DNA of 64,000 nucleotides from Rugalucina vietnamica (taxonomy: Eukaryota > Mollusca > Bivalvia > Lucinida > Lucinidae). The stretch lies in the NCBI GenBank assembly GCA_964017185.1, contig OZ024876.1:1548001-1612000 (forward strand), given 5' to 3'. Below are positions 55,718-64,000 of the stretch, piece by piece. Below the pieces are notes generated by a model, which saw only the letters and a list, made by a program, of their open reading frames with translations, had not been told where the DNA came from and did not search any database. A program made the translations under genes and the position numbers. Positions within the stretch are counted from its first letter, which is position 1; each line of letters starts with the position of its first letter.

Positions 55718-55902
55718 GAGCCGCGACGCGAGAAAACCGGTCTTCGGGGTTTCCGACCAGGTCTGACACAAACCGGCCTGTGCAGCTACAGGAGATGGCT
55801 AGAAGTTTGAAAAGGCGCTGATCAGCTTTGCAGTTACTGCGAAGCTGATCTGCGCCTGTGTTTTTGCATAGACAAAATTCAGGTTTTCTCATGTCGCGGC
55901 TT
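55718..55902 (-). mobile_element. Family E MITE, with ACGT target duplication
   Basis: GAGCCGCGACGCGAGAAAAC to CTCATGTCGCGGCTT. ACGT on both sides (55714-55717, 55903-55906). A body segment is deleted between CTAGAAGTTTGAAA and GGCGCTGATC. Confidence 0.85.
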
Positions 55903-55998
55903 ACGTAAAAGGCAAGTTAATAATGAAAATGGATCGCAAAAGAACCAAGATGAGAGAAACAAAACGACAAATTTATGCATAAACTAAAGGTAATTTGA

Positions 55999-56324
55999 CC
56001 GGCCTCGGTAGCTCAGTAGGTAGAGAGTCCGCTCCGAGATCGTGAGGTACCGGGTTCAATCCCGGGCCGCGACATACCAAAGTCGTTATAAATGGTATTA
56101 GTTGCTCCCCGCTTGGCACTCAGATTTTCGTGGTATGGCTAGGTCTGGTCGCTCCGGTGTCAGTATAATGTGACTGGGGGTGGTATCAGGTAAAAGTGTC
56201 GGGGATCTGATACCACAGTGAGGCAGCACTATAAAAGTGACCATTGAGCTCCCTGTCACAACCAGACACCGTCGTGATATGACAGATACTGTTGAAAGCG
56301 ACGTTAAACCCGAACAAACAAAAA
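55999..56324 (+). mobile_element. Full-length tRNA-derived SINE with 14-bp target duplication
   Basis: TAAAGGTAATTTGA flanks it at 55985-55998 and 56325-56338. The head has the Pol III A box (TAGCTCAGTAGGTAGAG) and B box (GGTTCAATCCC). The body runs through GGGGATCTGATACCACAGTG. The 3' end is GAAAGCGACGTTAAACCCG with AACAAACAAAA. Intact promoter, so possibly transcribable. Confidence 0.93.
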
Positions 56325-56338
56325 TAAAGGTAATTTGA

Positions 56339-57130
56339 ACTTGTGATTTGTAAATTAATTTACACTTGTGCATTGATGTTCAACCATGTCGTTATGGTAC
56401 GTCCATTTTAACAAATAAAAATAAAACTGACATCCTTTAAGAGCAGTGAGAAAAGTAATGGGCCATACCGCGGCTTCACCTACTTAAGCCTCTTCAGTGG
56501 CCCTTTAGATCTGGCAAAATGGAGCCAAAGTGAAATATTGTATTTTTGCAACTTTCAACAGGGTAGTCGATACAAAGACTTGTATTATCCAAACGGAGCC
56601 AAATACATTAAACGTTGGTTAGGAAATGAAACTAACCGATAATAAATTTCTGATTTCTCAGATTATCCTCGCTGATCTCAAAGGACCAAAGGATTGAAAG
56701 TTGATACAGACAATCAATGGAGGTGACTTTGAAGAGCCGTTCTCTGGAAATAGCACAAACAGAACGAAAATCCCAGTCCAAAACCGAGTTGGGAAAATCT
56801 AAATTAGCAATCAAAAATCAACAATTAACAATTAGAACCGCTATAGGAGTACTGCAATGGAATGTTAAGTAATATAAAATTTCTGGGGCTTTTTTTTCAA
56901 ATGCAACGATGAATGATAATGTGAAAACGATCTATAGAAATTGTTATAGCAAACAACGCACTTAGTACGTTATCATTCTTATCACAATACAGTGAACAAC
57001 GATTTAAGTTGTTTCTGCTACCTAAAGAAGATAGCAGGAAATTTATGCAAAATAAGATTTGTGTTCTGTCAGAAAACTTGAACAGGCTAAAGGATGGTCA
57101 GTTTTGAAACTGCTGATCAAGCAAGACATA
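56339..57130. other. Mostly unrecognised, with an old inverted PLE piece
   Basis: 56757-56815 (CCCAGTCCAAAACCGAGTTG then GGAAAATCTAAATTAGCAATC) is a worn reversed PLE 3' end piece. The rest shows nothing supported. Confidence 0.5.
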
Positions 57131-57300
57131 TTCATTGACAAGTTAGAGATTCACCACGAGGACCGAACAACTAACTAAATGCTGTGAACCTCTGCAGAAG
57201 ATGAGGGTGAGGTTAGGGTCCTGTAAAACCGGTTGAAAACCCCAGTCATTTTATATTACTGATCGTTCCAAATCGATACTTCTGATGCGGTTCTAATTGT
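57131..57300 (+). mobile_element. Naiad-like PLE 3' UTR fragment
   Basis: TTCATTGACAAGTTAGAGAT to GATACTTCTGATGCGGTTC, then TTTG repeats and family B. Confidence 0.8.
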
Positions 57301-57344
57301 TTTGTTTGTTTGTTTGTTTGTATTGAGGCTTAATTTAAGCCCCC

Positions 57345-58790
57345 TCCCCTCCCAGTAATTCGTTACTGACCGTTCCAAGGCTGTTCTGTTGTTATTTATA
57401 TTCATGCTGCATGTTTTATCCGTTTGTCTGTCTGTTGTGTTCGTCGGTGTGTTTTTGATTTATTATGATCGAGTGCTGGGTTCGTGTTTAGTTTCGTGAA
57501 TGAACATCTTGATGAACCAGTGGAAATGGTCTCCTTCCCGCCAGGTATCTTTGGGTTGAGGTTTTGGCTTTGCAGCTACATTTTGTAATACATGTGTTAG
57601 CCAGTTGACATCTTAGTTTAATTTTATTCTAATCCATTTTTAATAATCCCTAATACATTTTCGCTGTACTGATAGAAATGGTAATTTCGCTGTCCTAGTA
57701 AAATGGTTTTATATATAAAGACATTCAGAGTGTTCAAAACACTCACGTTTAGAAACATACTTCTAAGCAATGTTTGAAATTATTTGACCCCGTTATGGAA
57801 TATGTCTTTGGTGTAGACTTCGTGTAACTTTTCGAAATTACAGTACAATAGTCTGGCTTTCGTCGCCGGTTTTAAAAGGGCTACTGATGAGGGTTCATTA
57901 CCCGAAATTGTACAATATAGTCCATACTATCTCCCTTTGAATGTTTTTGCTGCTTCCAAAGGATCAAACCTTTATATTTTATTTGCTATTACTGCAGCTG
58001 GTGTTGTGCCGTGTGGCGGCCCTAAAAAGTCTCCCCGTACATCATCCATAGTGCAGATTATATTTCTATTTAGGTCCTTTGAGATCGGTAAAGATATTCA
58101 GACTGTTCAAAACACTCACGTTTAGAAACATACTTCTAAGCAATGTTTGAAATTATTTGACCCCGTTTAGGAATATGTCTTTGGTGTAGACTTCGTGTAA
58201 CTTTTCGAAATTACAATACAATAGTCTGGTTTCGTCGCCGGTTTTAAAAGGGCTACTGATGAGGGTTCATTACCCGAAATTGTACAATATAGTCCATACT
58301 ATCTCCCTCTGAATGTTTTTGCTGCTTCCAAAGGATCAAACCTTTATATTTTATAATTAATTATAATGATAATCTCTGTATTTCTGGTGTCTTTGTCGGG
58401 ATTTTAACTTAGTAGCATCAAAAGTTTTTGTTACATTTGTTCGCAAGTTGAACAATATGTTTGTTTTTATTTATTTTTTTTTTTTCAGGAAAAGTGGTTA
58501 ACCTTCATTATACTTGTCCCCAGTAAAAACGATAATTGGTGTCCCAGGAAAAGTGGTTTATCTTCATTATACTACTGTTTATTGTGCCTGTCTCACTGTC
58601 GTGCCTTTCGTTCCGGTTGATACTTAGCCGGATGGTTACCTTGTTTGGAAAGAGCTAGTCATTTCGCTCTTCGTGTGTGCTGTCGGAAAATTGTTTTGTT
58701 TTGATTTATGTATTTTCTTTCCCATCAGGTGTCTACGTTGGGACTTTAAATTTAATGGCATCGATTCCTGGTCCCTTTCTTCTTACTTAA
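57345..58790 (+). repeat. Dispersed repeat family B, copy 2, interrupted
   Basis: Left part 57345-57715 and right part about 58480-58790 match 3062-3830 in order. The tandem duplication 57716-58355 plus some unrecognised sequence is inserted between AAATGGTTTTATATA and the CTTCATTATAC region. Confidence 0.6.
57716..58355 (+). repeat. Tandem duplication, period about 373 bp
   Basis: 57716-57983 and 58089-58355 are nearly identical (TGTTCAAAACACTCACG to CCAAAGGATCAAACCTTTAT). Between them lies 57984-58088 with GCCGTGTGGCGGCCCT, shared with the nested composite near 9040. A third diverged copy is at 21890-21995, reversed. Confidence 0.85.
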
Positions 58791-58844
58791 CGTCCCAGTC
58801 AACAATTTTTCAGTCATGTCGGGATGGAATAATTGTTGTGTGTT

Positions 58845-58915
58845 TTGGGGTCGATTTTGTGTGCTGTTTGAGCCTTATGAACGTTTTCTTATTTTTAGTT
58901 AAGTTCGGGTAACTG
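58845..58915 (+). mobile_element. PLE 3' UTR scrap abutting a MITE
   Basis: GTCGATTTTGTGTGCTGTTT, GCCTTATGAACGTTTTC, TTAGTTAAGTTCGGGTAACT. It ends where a family M element begins at its palindrome. Confidence 0.6.
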
Positions 58916-59093
58916 AAACCATAGATTGTGGGTACACGTTAGAACCGCCTTGGCGAGGTGGTTCTAACGAGTACCCACAATCTATGTTTTGGAGCAAAAA
59001 TAAGAAAAATAGGTATACCCCTCCATACCCCAGTTTTGCTATATAAAAATGGAGTATAAGGGGGTAAATATGACACGGAAATGTTATCCTGAT
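58916..59093 (+). mobile_element. Family M MITE, right half
   Basis: Starts at ACCATAGATTGTGGGTACAC and keeps the whole palindrome and right end (ATGTTATCCTGATG). Confidence 0.85.
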
Positions 59094-59693
59094 GCGACCA
59101 CGTCGTGGCTCAATTAATTTACCAGAAATACCGTGAAAAACTACACAAAAACACAATAACAACAGTACAAAAATCATATTTCAGTTTATGACACTGATTG
59201 AAAGCTGTTCAAAAAGAATTACTGAACACGTAGCACTAACAGGTTGCTGAAATACGCAGTCAACACAATGGTTTTTCGGAGAATAGAGAATACAAAACCC
59301 CCAATAAGGCCAGTTTTCTGACTGGTTAAAACAAACTCTTGCTTCTCCATCACACACTGTCTACCTGAGGATATAGTAATAGTAGAGGCACAATACGGTT
59401 TCACTGGCACTATAGGTGGATTCTCAAACTGTGCAGACAAATCTGCATAGTCTCTATTCAAGAACGAAGCAATAGGTTCGTGTAATATGTGGCTCGTTTT
59501 CGCCAAGCTTTCATTGCATTCCCGACAAATGAATTATCCAGATACCTCTGTCAATGGAGCGAAAACACTAACTGTAGATTATGCTTGATAAGACATTATT
59601 TTGAAATAGGTAGCAGCCGCGTGACTTACTGAAATGGAATTTTATTACCTGTGTCTGACCTAGAAGAGGACACAGACTTGCGATCCTCTGATT
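59094..59693. other. Unrecognised, with one minus-strand open frame
   Basis: A 95-codon minus-strand frame (59219-59506) contains FENPPIVPVKPYCASTITIS and a hydrophobic stretch after KTGLIGG. I recognise no family and see no clear splice sites, so it is left as a possible but unsupported gene. Confidence 0.25.
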
Positions 59694-60124
59694 TATTTGT
59701 TTGTCCATGATGATTCATTGACTAGTTAGAGACGCACCACGAGGACCGAACAACTAACTAAATGTTTTGAACCACTGCAGAAGCTGAGGGTGAGGTAAGG
59801 TACCTGTAAAACCGGTTTAAGCCCGCCAGTAATTTTATATTACTGATCGTTCCAAGGTGATACTTCTGTGGTGGTTCTTATTGTTTTATGTCTTGGTGTA
59901 TATTTTTTTTGTGCTGTTGGCGCCTTATGTATGTTATCATATTTTAGTTAAGTATAGGTAACTGAGTGGCCACCTATTGGGAAAATAGCTGCTCATTCGG
60001 CTTACGAAAAGTTTTCATGGTATAAGTACCTTATTGTTAGTTTGGGTTTTTCCCGCCTCGGTTTTTGGAGTGGGAATCTTTTTCTGATTGCGCCTGTTCC
60101 TGATCGGCGCCTACTTGTACATTT
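59694..60124 (+). mobile_element. Naiad-like PLE 3' UTR fragment
   Basis: TTTGTTTGTCCATGATGATT to GCGCCTACTTGTACATTTTTT, complete from the middle of the 3' UTR to the end. Confidence 0.9.
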
Positions 60125-60177
60125 TTTAGACACAACACTGCCAATGTCAATGACACAGAAAATAATGTCATACATAA

Positions 60178-60250
60178 CATTACGGAAACTTGCCCATACA
60201 ATATAAAGATATTTCTTTTTCAGCTGTACAAGTTTAAATATTTCCTCAGA
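60178..60250 (+). mobile_element. Family M MITE, left end scrap
   Basis: ATTACGGAAACTTGCCCATAC then AATATAAAGATATTTC matches the left end. It lacks the palindrome. Confidence 0.5.
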
Positions 60251-60383
60251 AATAGAAATGTGTGATTGTAAAACACTATGTCCCCAGCTGTTTGCTTGCC
60301 CCTTACTTGGCACAGTTTACAAGATTGATTTATTTCATTATTTTATAGAAAAGCATGTAAGCACAGTAGTCCCACACACAAAT

Positions 60384-60617
60384 GAGCCGCCCCATGGGAA
60401 AACCAACAATCTGCTTATGCGAAAACAAAGACGCAGATCAGCTTCGCGGTAACCGCGAAGCTGATCAGCGCCTTTGTTTTCGCTACTCGGTTAGTGCAAT
60501 TCCTCTTCTATTTGTAACCAAAATTTCGAGCATCTAGCCTGCTTCTGTTACTGTGCAGCCCGGTTTGTGTCAGACCTGTTCGGAAACCACATTGTTGGTT
60601 TTCCCACGAGGCGGCTC
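60384..60617 (+). mobile_element. Family E MITE, complete, AAAT target duplication
   Basis: GAGCCGCCCCATGGGAAAAC to GTTTTCCCACGAGGCGGCTC, AAAT on both sides (60380-60383, 60618-60621), central palindrome GCAGATCAGCTTCGCGG / CCGCGAAGCTGATC perfect. Confidence 0.92.
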
Positions 60618-60639
60618 AAATACTGGAACATCGGCCTAC

Positions 60640-61325
60640 GGGAGGACTAACCGTGATGACAAATGCACACTTGATAGTGAATGCAGTGAAATGTCATTCC
60701 TGGTGTGTGTAGGCTTTTTGCAGACAAGTTAAAAAAAGGAGTAAAACTCGGTAATTCTGTCAAAATTTGACGAAAAGTCATCAAACTCTTTTTGAGATAT
60801 CTTGCACACAAGTTTCAAATTTTGCTTCCAAAGGGACATTACTCAAAACAGGGACATAACTTGGACATGAAAAAATGGGTGTCAACTATTTTTCATGAGG
60901 AATCTGTATATGAAATTTTACAACCGTAGTATCCACCGTTCAAAAGTTCAAATTTCACCGAAAAATAGAAAGTCAATGAAAAGTTTTCATCAAAATTTTA
61001 TGATCTCAAATGTTAATCAGATCATCTACTCCTCAGCCCCAGCCAGTATACTAAACACGAAGGCTCTAGCTCAGTTTTTTAGATATTTTGCACACAATTT
61101 TTTAAAATTTTGTCTTCAAAGAGACACAACTCAAAATGTGACATAACTCCGACAAGAAAAATACGGGTCAACTACAAATATGAAATTTCGAATCCATGGC
61201 ATGCACCATTCAGATGTTTCAGAAAAGTGACTAACAGAAGTACGCACATACGTACATACGGACAGACAGACAAGCAGAAAGCAATATGCCCTTCGATCTT
61301 TTTCAAATTTGGGGGCATAAAATAT
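60640..61325 (+). repeat. Dispersed repeat with internal duplication and GGACAGACAGACAAGC end
   Basis: TTTTGAGATATCTTGCACAC (60792) and TTTTTAGATATTTTGCACAC (61077) begin two diverged subunits of about 285 bp, each followed by CAAAGNGACA and a GACATAACT block. The end (CATACGGACAGACAGACAAG, GCAATATGCCCTTC, TTTGGGGGCATAAA) looks like a known type of molluscan repeat 3' end. Confidence 0.55.
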
Positions 61326-61500
61326 ATTTGATATTTTTACACCAAACATTGATTACGGGTTCATGAGTAACCAAAATTTATGTTTTGGATCAAAAATATG
61401 CAAACTTGTATACCTCATGTAACCCCCAGTTTTTTTGTGTTTTTTTTTTCTATAATAAGGTGTGCTTTAAGGTGGAAATACTTTATATGCAAGACACGGT
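61326..61500 (+). mobile_element. Family M MITE, old copy
   Basis: AACATTGATTACGGGTTCATG / AACCAAAATTTATGTTTTGG is the decayed palindrome, followed by the TATACCTCATGTAACCCCCAG block. Confidence 0.65.
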
Positions 61501-61630
61501 CAATCACATGTACATCACCAAATAATTTTACGTTTTTCTCACATAATGGAAATTTATTTTCGAACAGAGAACACCGGTGAACAGATACTCCGGAAGTATT
61601 TTAATGAAAGAAAATACAGAACATGCAAGA

Positions 61631-62157
61631 AAAAGGTTCAATTAGGCAATGATCAAGAAATGGAGCAATCAGAAAGATAAACCAACTCCATAAAGCGAGG
61701 GGTGGGAAAAACTAAAATGACACTTAGGTATGTATACCAAGAAAACGTATCGTAAGCCGAGTGAGCAGCTTTTCCAAAATAGGCGGCCACTCAGTTACCC
61801 GAACTGAACTAAAATAAGAAAACGTACATCAGGCTCAAACAGCACAAAAAATCGACGCCAAAACACAAACAATGAGAACCACAACAAAAATATCGCCCTG
61901 GAACGATCATTAATATAAAATTACTGGCGGGGGGGGGGGGCTTAAATTGGTTTTACAGGCGCCTAACCTCACCCTCATCTTCTGCAGTGGTTCACAACAT
62001 TTAGTAAGTTGTTCTGTCTTCGTGGTGAATCTCTAACTAGTCAAAGAATCATCAAGGACAAACGTATACATCATGATTATCACCCTGATTAATCAAAAAC
62101 GAGGACTCAACAGATTCAGTAAGCTGCCCGACGATGGAGATCCCTGGGCGTCGAATA
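61631..62157 (-). mobile_element. Naiad-like PLE 3' UTR fragment
   Basis: Reversed copy from the 3' end (GGTTCAATTAGGCAATGATC) to CGATGGAGATCCCTGGGCGTCG. A 12-G run at 61929-61940 lies in the GGCGGGCTTAA block. Confidence 0.88.
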
Positions 62158-62356
62158 AAAAAGCCATATGTGGATTTAGAAAGGAAAGGTGTAATCTTTT
62201 TTTGAGCCAATTAATGTAAAATTTCACATGCGATGATGTGTTTATGTAGAGGTACATTTGCTGAATGAATTACAAACGTTTATTATCGAGGTCCATGACA
62301 TTTTTTTTCGTTACTTACGTGGTGTGTTTACGGTAAACGCCTCTAAATTGCACGCC
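62158..62356. other. Non-coding, no recognised feature
   Basis: No supported gene or repeat. Confidence 0.35.
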
Positions 62357-64000
62357 TGGGAAACGGTCAATTCGTCCACCACCAGTGCTCAATGGTTAGA
62401 GAAGTGTATGGGATGGTGAAGGAGATGACCGACGTAAACTGGATCAGTCAGTTCAAGGTAAAACAAATTCCTTATTCTAAATCCATACAAAGTCGGAGCA
62501 TGTCAGGTGATGCGCCTGTGATTGGGGATTTTACAGGAACTCATAATACATGAAAACTTAGTTTTTGTGCTTGAAATACTGGATTATTTGGTTAATGTAC
62601 AGCTGTACAGGTCTAAAAATGCATGTGTTACGTCATGTAAACAATTCAAGTGCGGTGTTAAAATGAAACAACAAGTTTAGAGCACACATTGCTGGTTTAA
62701 GCTATTGTGTGAAAAATAACCTTTGGTTACCAGAAATTGGAACAAAAATTTTACAAGAGTACCAATTGACTGGAGTGCATTTTAATCAATGCGTTTGCAA
62801 TGCTATCATGTTGAAATAAAATAAGAACCGTGATATCACTACTTTGATACATGTTGTTTTCATTGAGGCCGAAATCCCTTTCGGTAATAATGTTGCTAGC
62901 CTTTTTGTTAAATTTTAGTGCATGCTCATGCTACACTGTCGCAAAGATATAGACAATACCTAAAGTCAATGCCTTATAAACGTTTATCAAATAGATTGTA
63001 TCAAATAGATTGACCTTCTCCTTGCCATTACAAGGTACAAGCAGGTAACGATCAGGAAAAGGCGCAGTCAGAAAAAGATTCCTTCTCCAAAAACCGAGGT
63101 GGAAAAAAAACTAAATTAATTAACAATCAGGTACTTATACTATGAAAACATATAGTAAGCCGAATAAGCAGCTATTTCCCTATAGGTGGCCATTTAGTTA
63201 CCTAAACTTAGCTAAAATATGAAAACTACATAAGGCGCAAACAGCACAAAAGTTTAAACACCAAAAATAACACAATAAGAACCACCACAGACGTATCGCA
63301 TTGGAACGATCAGCAATATAAAACTACTGGCGGGCTTAAATCCATTTTACAGGTACCTAACCTCACCCTCAGCTTTTGCAGTGGTTCACAACATCCAGGA
63401 AGTTGTTCTGTCCTCGTGGTGAATCTCTTACTAGTCAATGAATCATCAACTTTAAAGTTAAGAACAAACAAATAAATAATAATAACCACCATGATTTATC
63501 GAAAGCGACGACTTACAGATGGAGTAAGCGCCCGACGTTGGAGATCCATGAGCACCAAATAACTTACTAGCCCCGGAGCAAAAGAAAAACACCTAAGCAA
63601 CAGACAAGAAGCTCCGGCCCCAACCAACTAAAATTAATAGCTATAAGTGGGGACCATCATAGAGTCTGACGCCCGACCCACCGGTGTGCAATTAAAGAAA
63701 GAAGCATAGTCATCAGCTATGATTGGGTTAAAAACTAAGCATGCAGACTGTCGCATAATATATAAGTTATGTCCTAACTGAACTGAAAAGAAAAAATCAT
63801 TCCTTCCTACAAGTTTCTAAAATTTGTAAGCCAAGTCACCATAAAATTCTGGTTGCGAATTAGCCCAACATTAAATTTGAAAATCAATTCATAGTGTCTG
63901 CGATAAAATTTAGAAAATGTTTTCCGATGTTGTTGATACGCCGGAAACCGTCAACTTCACTTACCACTGAGCACCGACGGTGTACAAATTGACCGTTTCC
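62357..64000. mobile_element. Possible TIR element running off the window, holding a PLE
   Basis: GGAAACGGTCAATTCGTCCA at 62359 and, reversed, GGAAACGGTCAATTTGTACA ending at 64000 share about 40 bp with few differences (including GTGCTCARTGGT). They may be the ends of one element whose right limit is outside the window. Because CTCARTGGTTAG is A-box-like, two SINE-type heads in opposite directions is the alternative. Confidence 0.35.
63033..63930 (-). mobile_element. 5'-truncated Naiad-like PLE copy
   Basis: Reversed copy from the 3' end (GGTACAAGCAGGTAACGATC) through the whole 3' UTR and stop region into the RT C-terminal coding part (to GAAAATGTTTTCCGA). The coding part has small deletions. 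The SECIS-like stem-loop near 63610 keeps compensating bases (TGGTCCCCAC / GTTGGGGCCG). Confidence 0.9.

Noticed and set aside
55999-56075. Functional tRNA gene
   Set aside because: It is the head of a SINE with a 3' body, tail and target duplications.
62401-62460. Exon-like frame MVREVYGMVKEMTDVNWISQ followed by GTAAAA
   Set aside because: It overlaps the sequence repeated in inverse at the window end, so repeat origin is more likely; no acceptor site is clear.

Overview
The window is AT-rich eukaryotic DNA, almost entirely accessory sequence: dozens of transposable elements, many nested in one another, around a few small exons. Introns, tRNA-derived SINEs, LINE remnants, Tc1/mariner-type elements, many MITEs and a Penelope-like retroelement with in-frame UGA codons fit a metazoan. 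A marine bivalve, specifically a clam, is the best guess: Naiad Penelope-like elements encoding selenoproteins have been reported from clams and spiders, and several other repeats look like molluscan types. No prokaryotic features, CRISPR arrays or rRNA genes were seen.

Host gene: five plus-strand exons between about 7.1 and 24.5 kb have consensus splice sites and one continuous phase pattern (phase 1 at every junction). They spell a 39-nt exon, a single Ig domain exon (13392-13679), two micro-exons (27 and 60 nt) and a terminal exon ending in a hydrophobic tail and stop. This looks like a small GPI-anchored or membrane-tethered Ig protein. Its introns hold a 35-unit 40-bp minisatellite, a Tc1/mariner relic, a SINE and several MITEs and Penelope-like pieces.

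Main element: the element at about 27.48-31.07 kb carries an N-terminal GIY-YIG endonuclease, a CxC linker and a reverse transcriptase in one 987-codon frame. The frame is interrupted only by three TGA codons, each where a cysteine is expected in the family, with a SECIS-like stem-loop overlapping the stop codon. About twenty truncated pieces of its 3' end are scattered on both strands. Some lie in tandem or inverted composites, some sit inside other repeats, and one (48180-48986) has its empty-site paralogue preserved next door.

Other regions: 25.0-26.1 kb is a TA-flanked element ending in a perfect 73-bp hairpin. 34.1-36.2 kb is a TIR element holding a Penelope-like piece and a SINE. 37986-42460 is a 4.5-kb foldback element flanked by GGTTAA and built of (GAATTCY)n arrays, with another transposon nested in it. 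43.5-47.9 kb holds two LINE remnants. 47.97-50.2 kb is a tandem duplication. 50-64 kb is more MITEs, a full SINE with target duplications and Penelope-like fragments.

Three MITE families recur: family M (central palindrome around ATAGATTGTGGGTA), family E (GAGCCGC termini, central palindrome around GCGCAGATCAGC), and a TTAA-flanked family with a GACGCCGCG palindrome. Family letters are local labels of mine.
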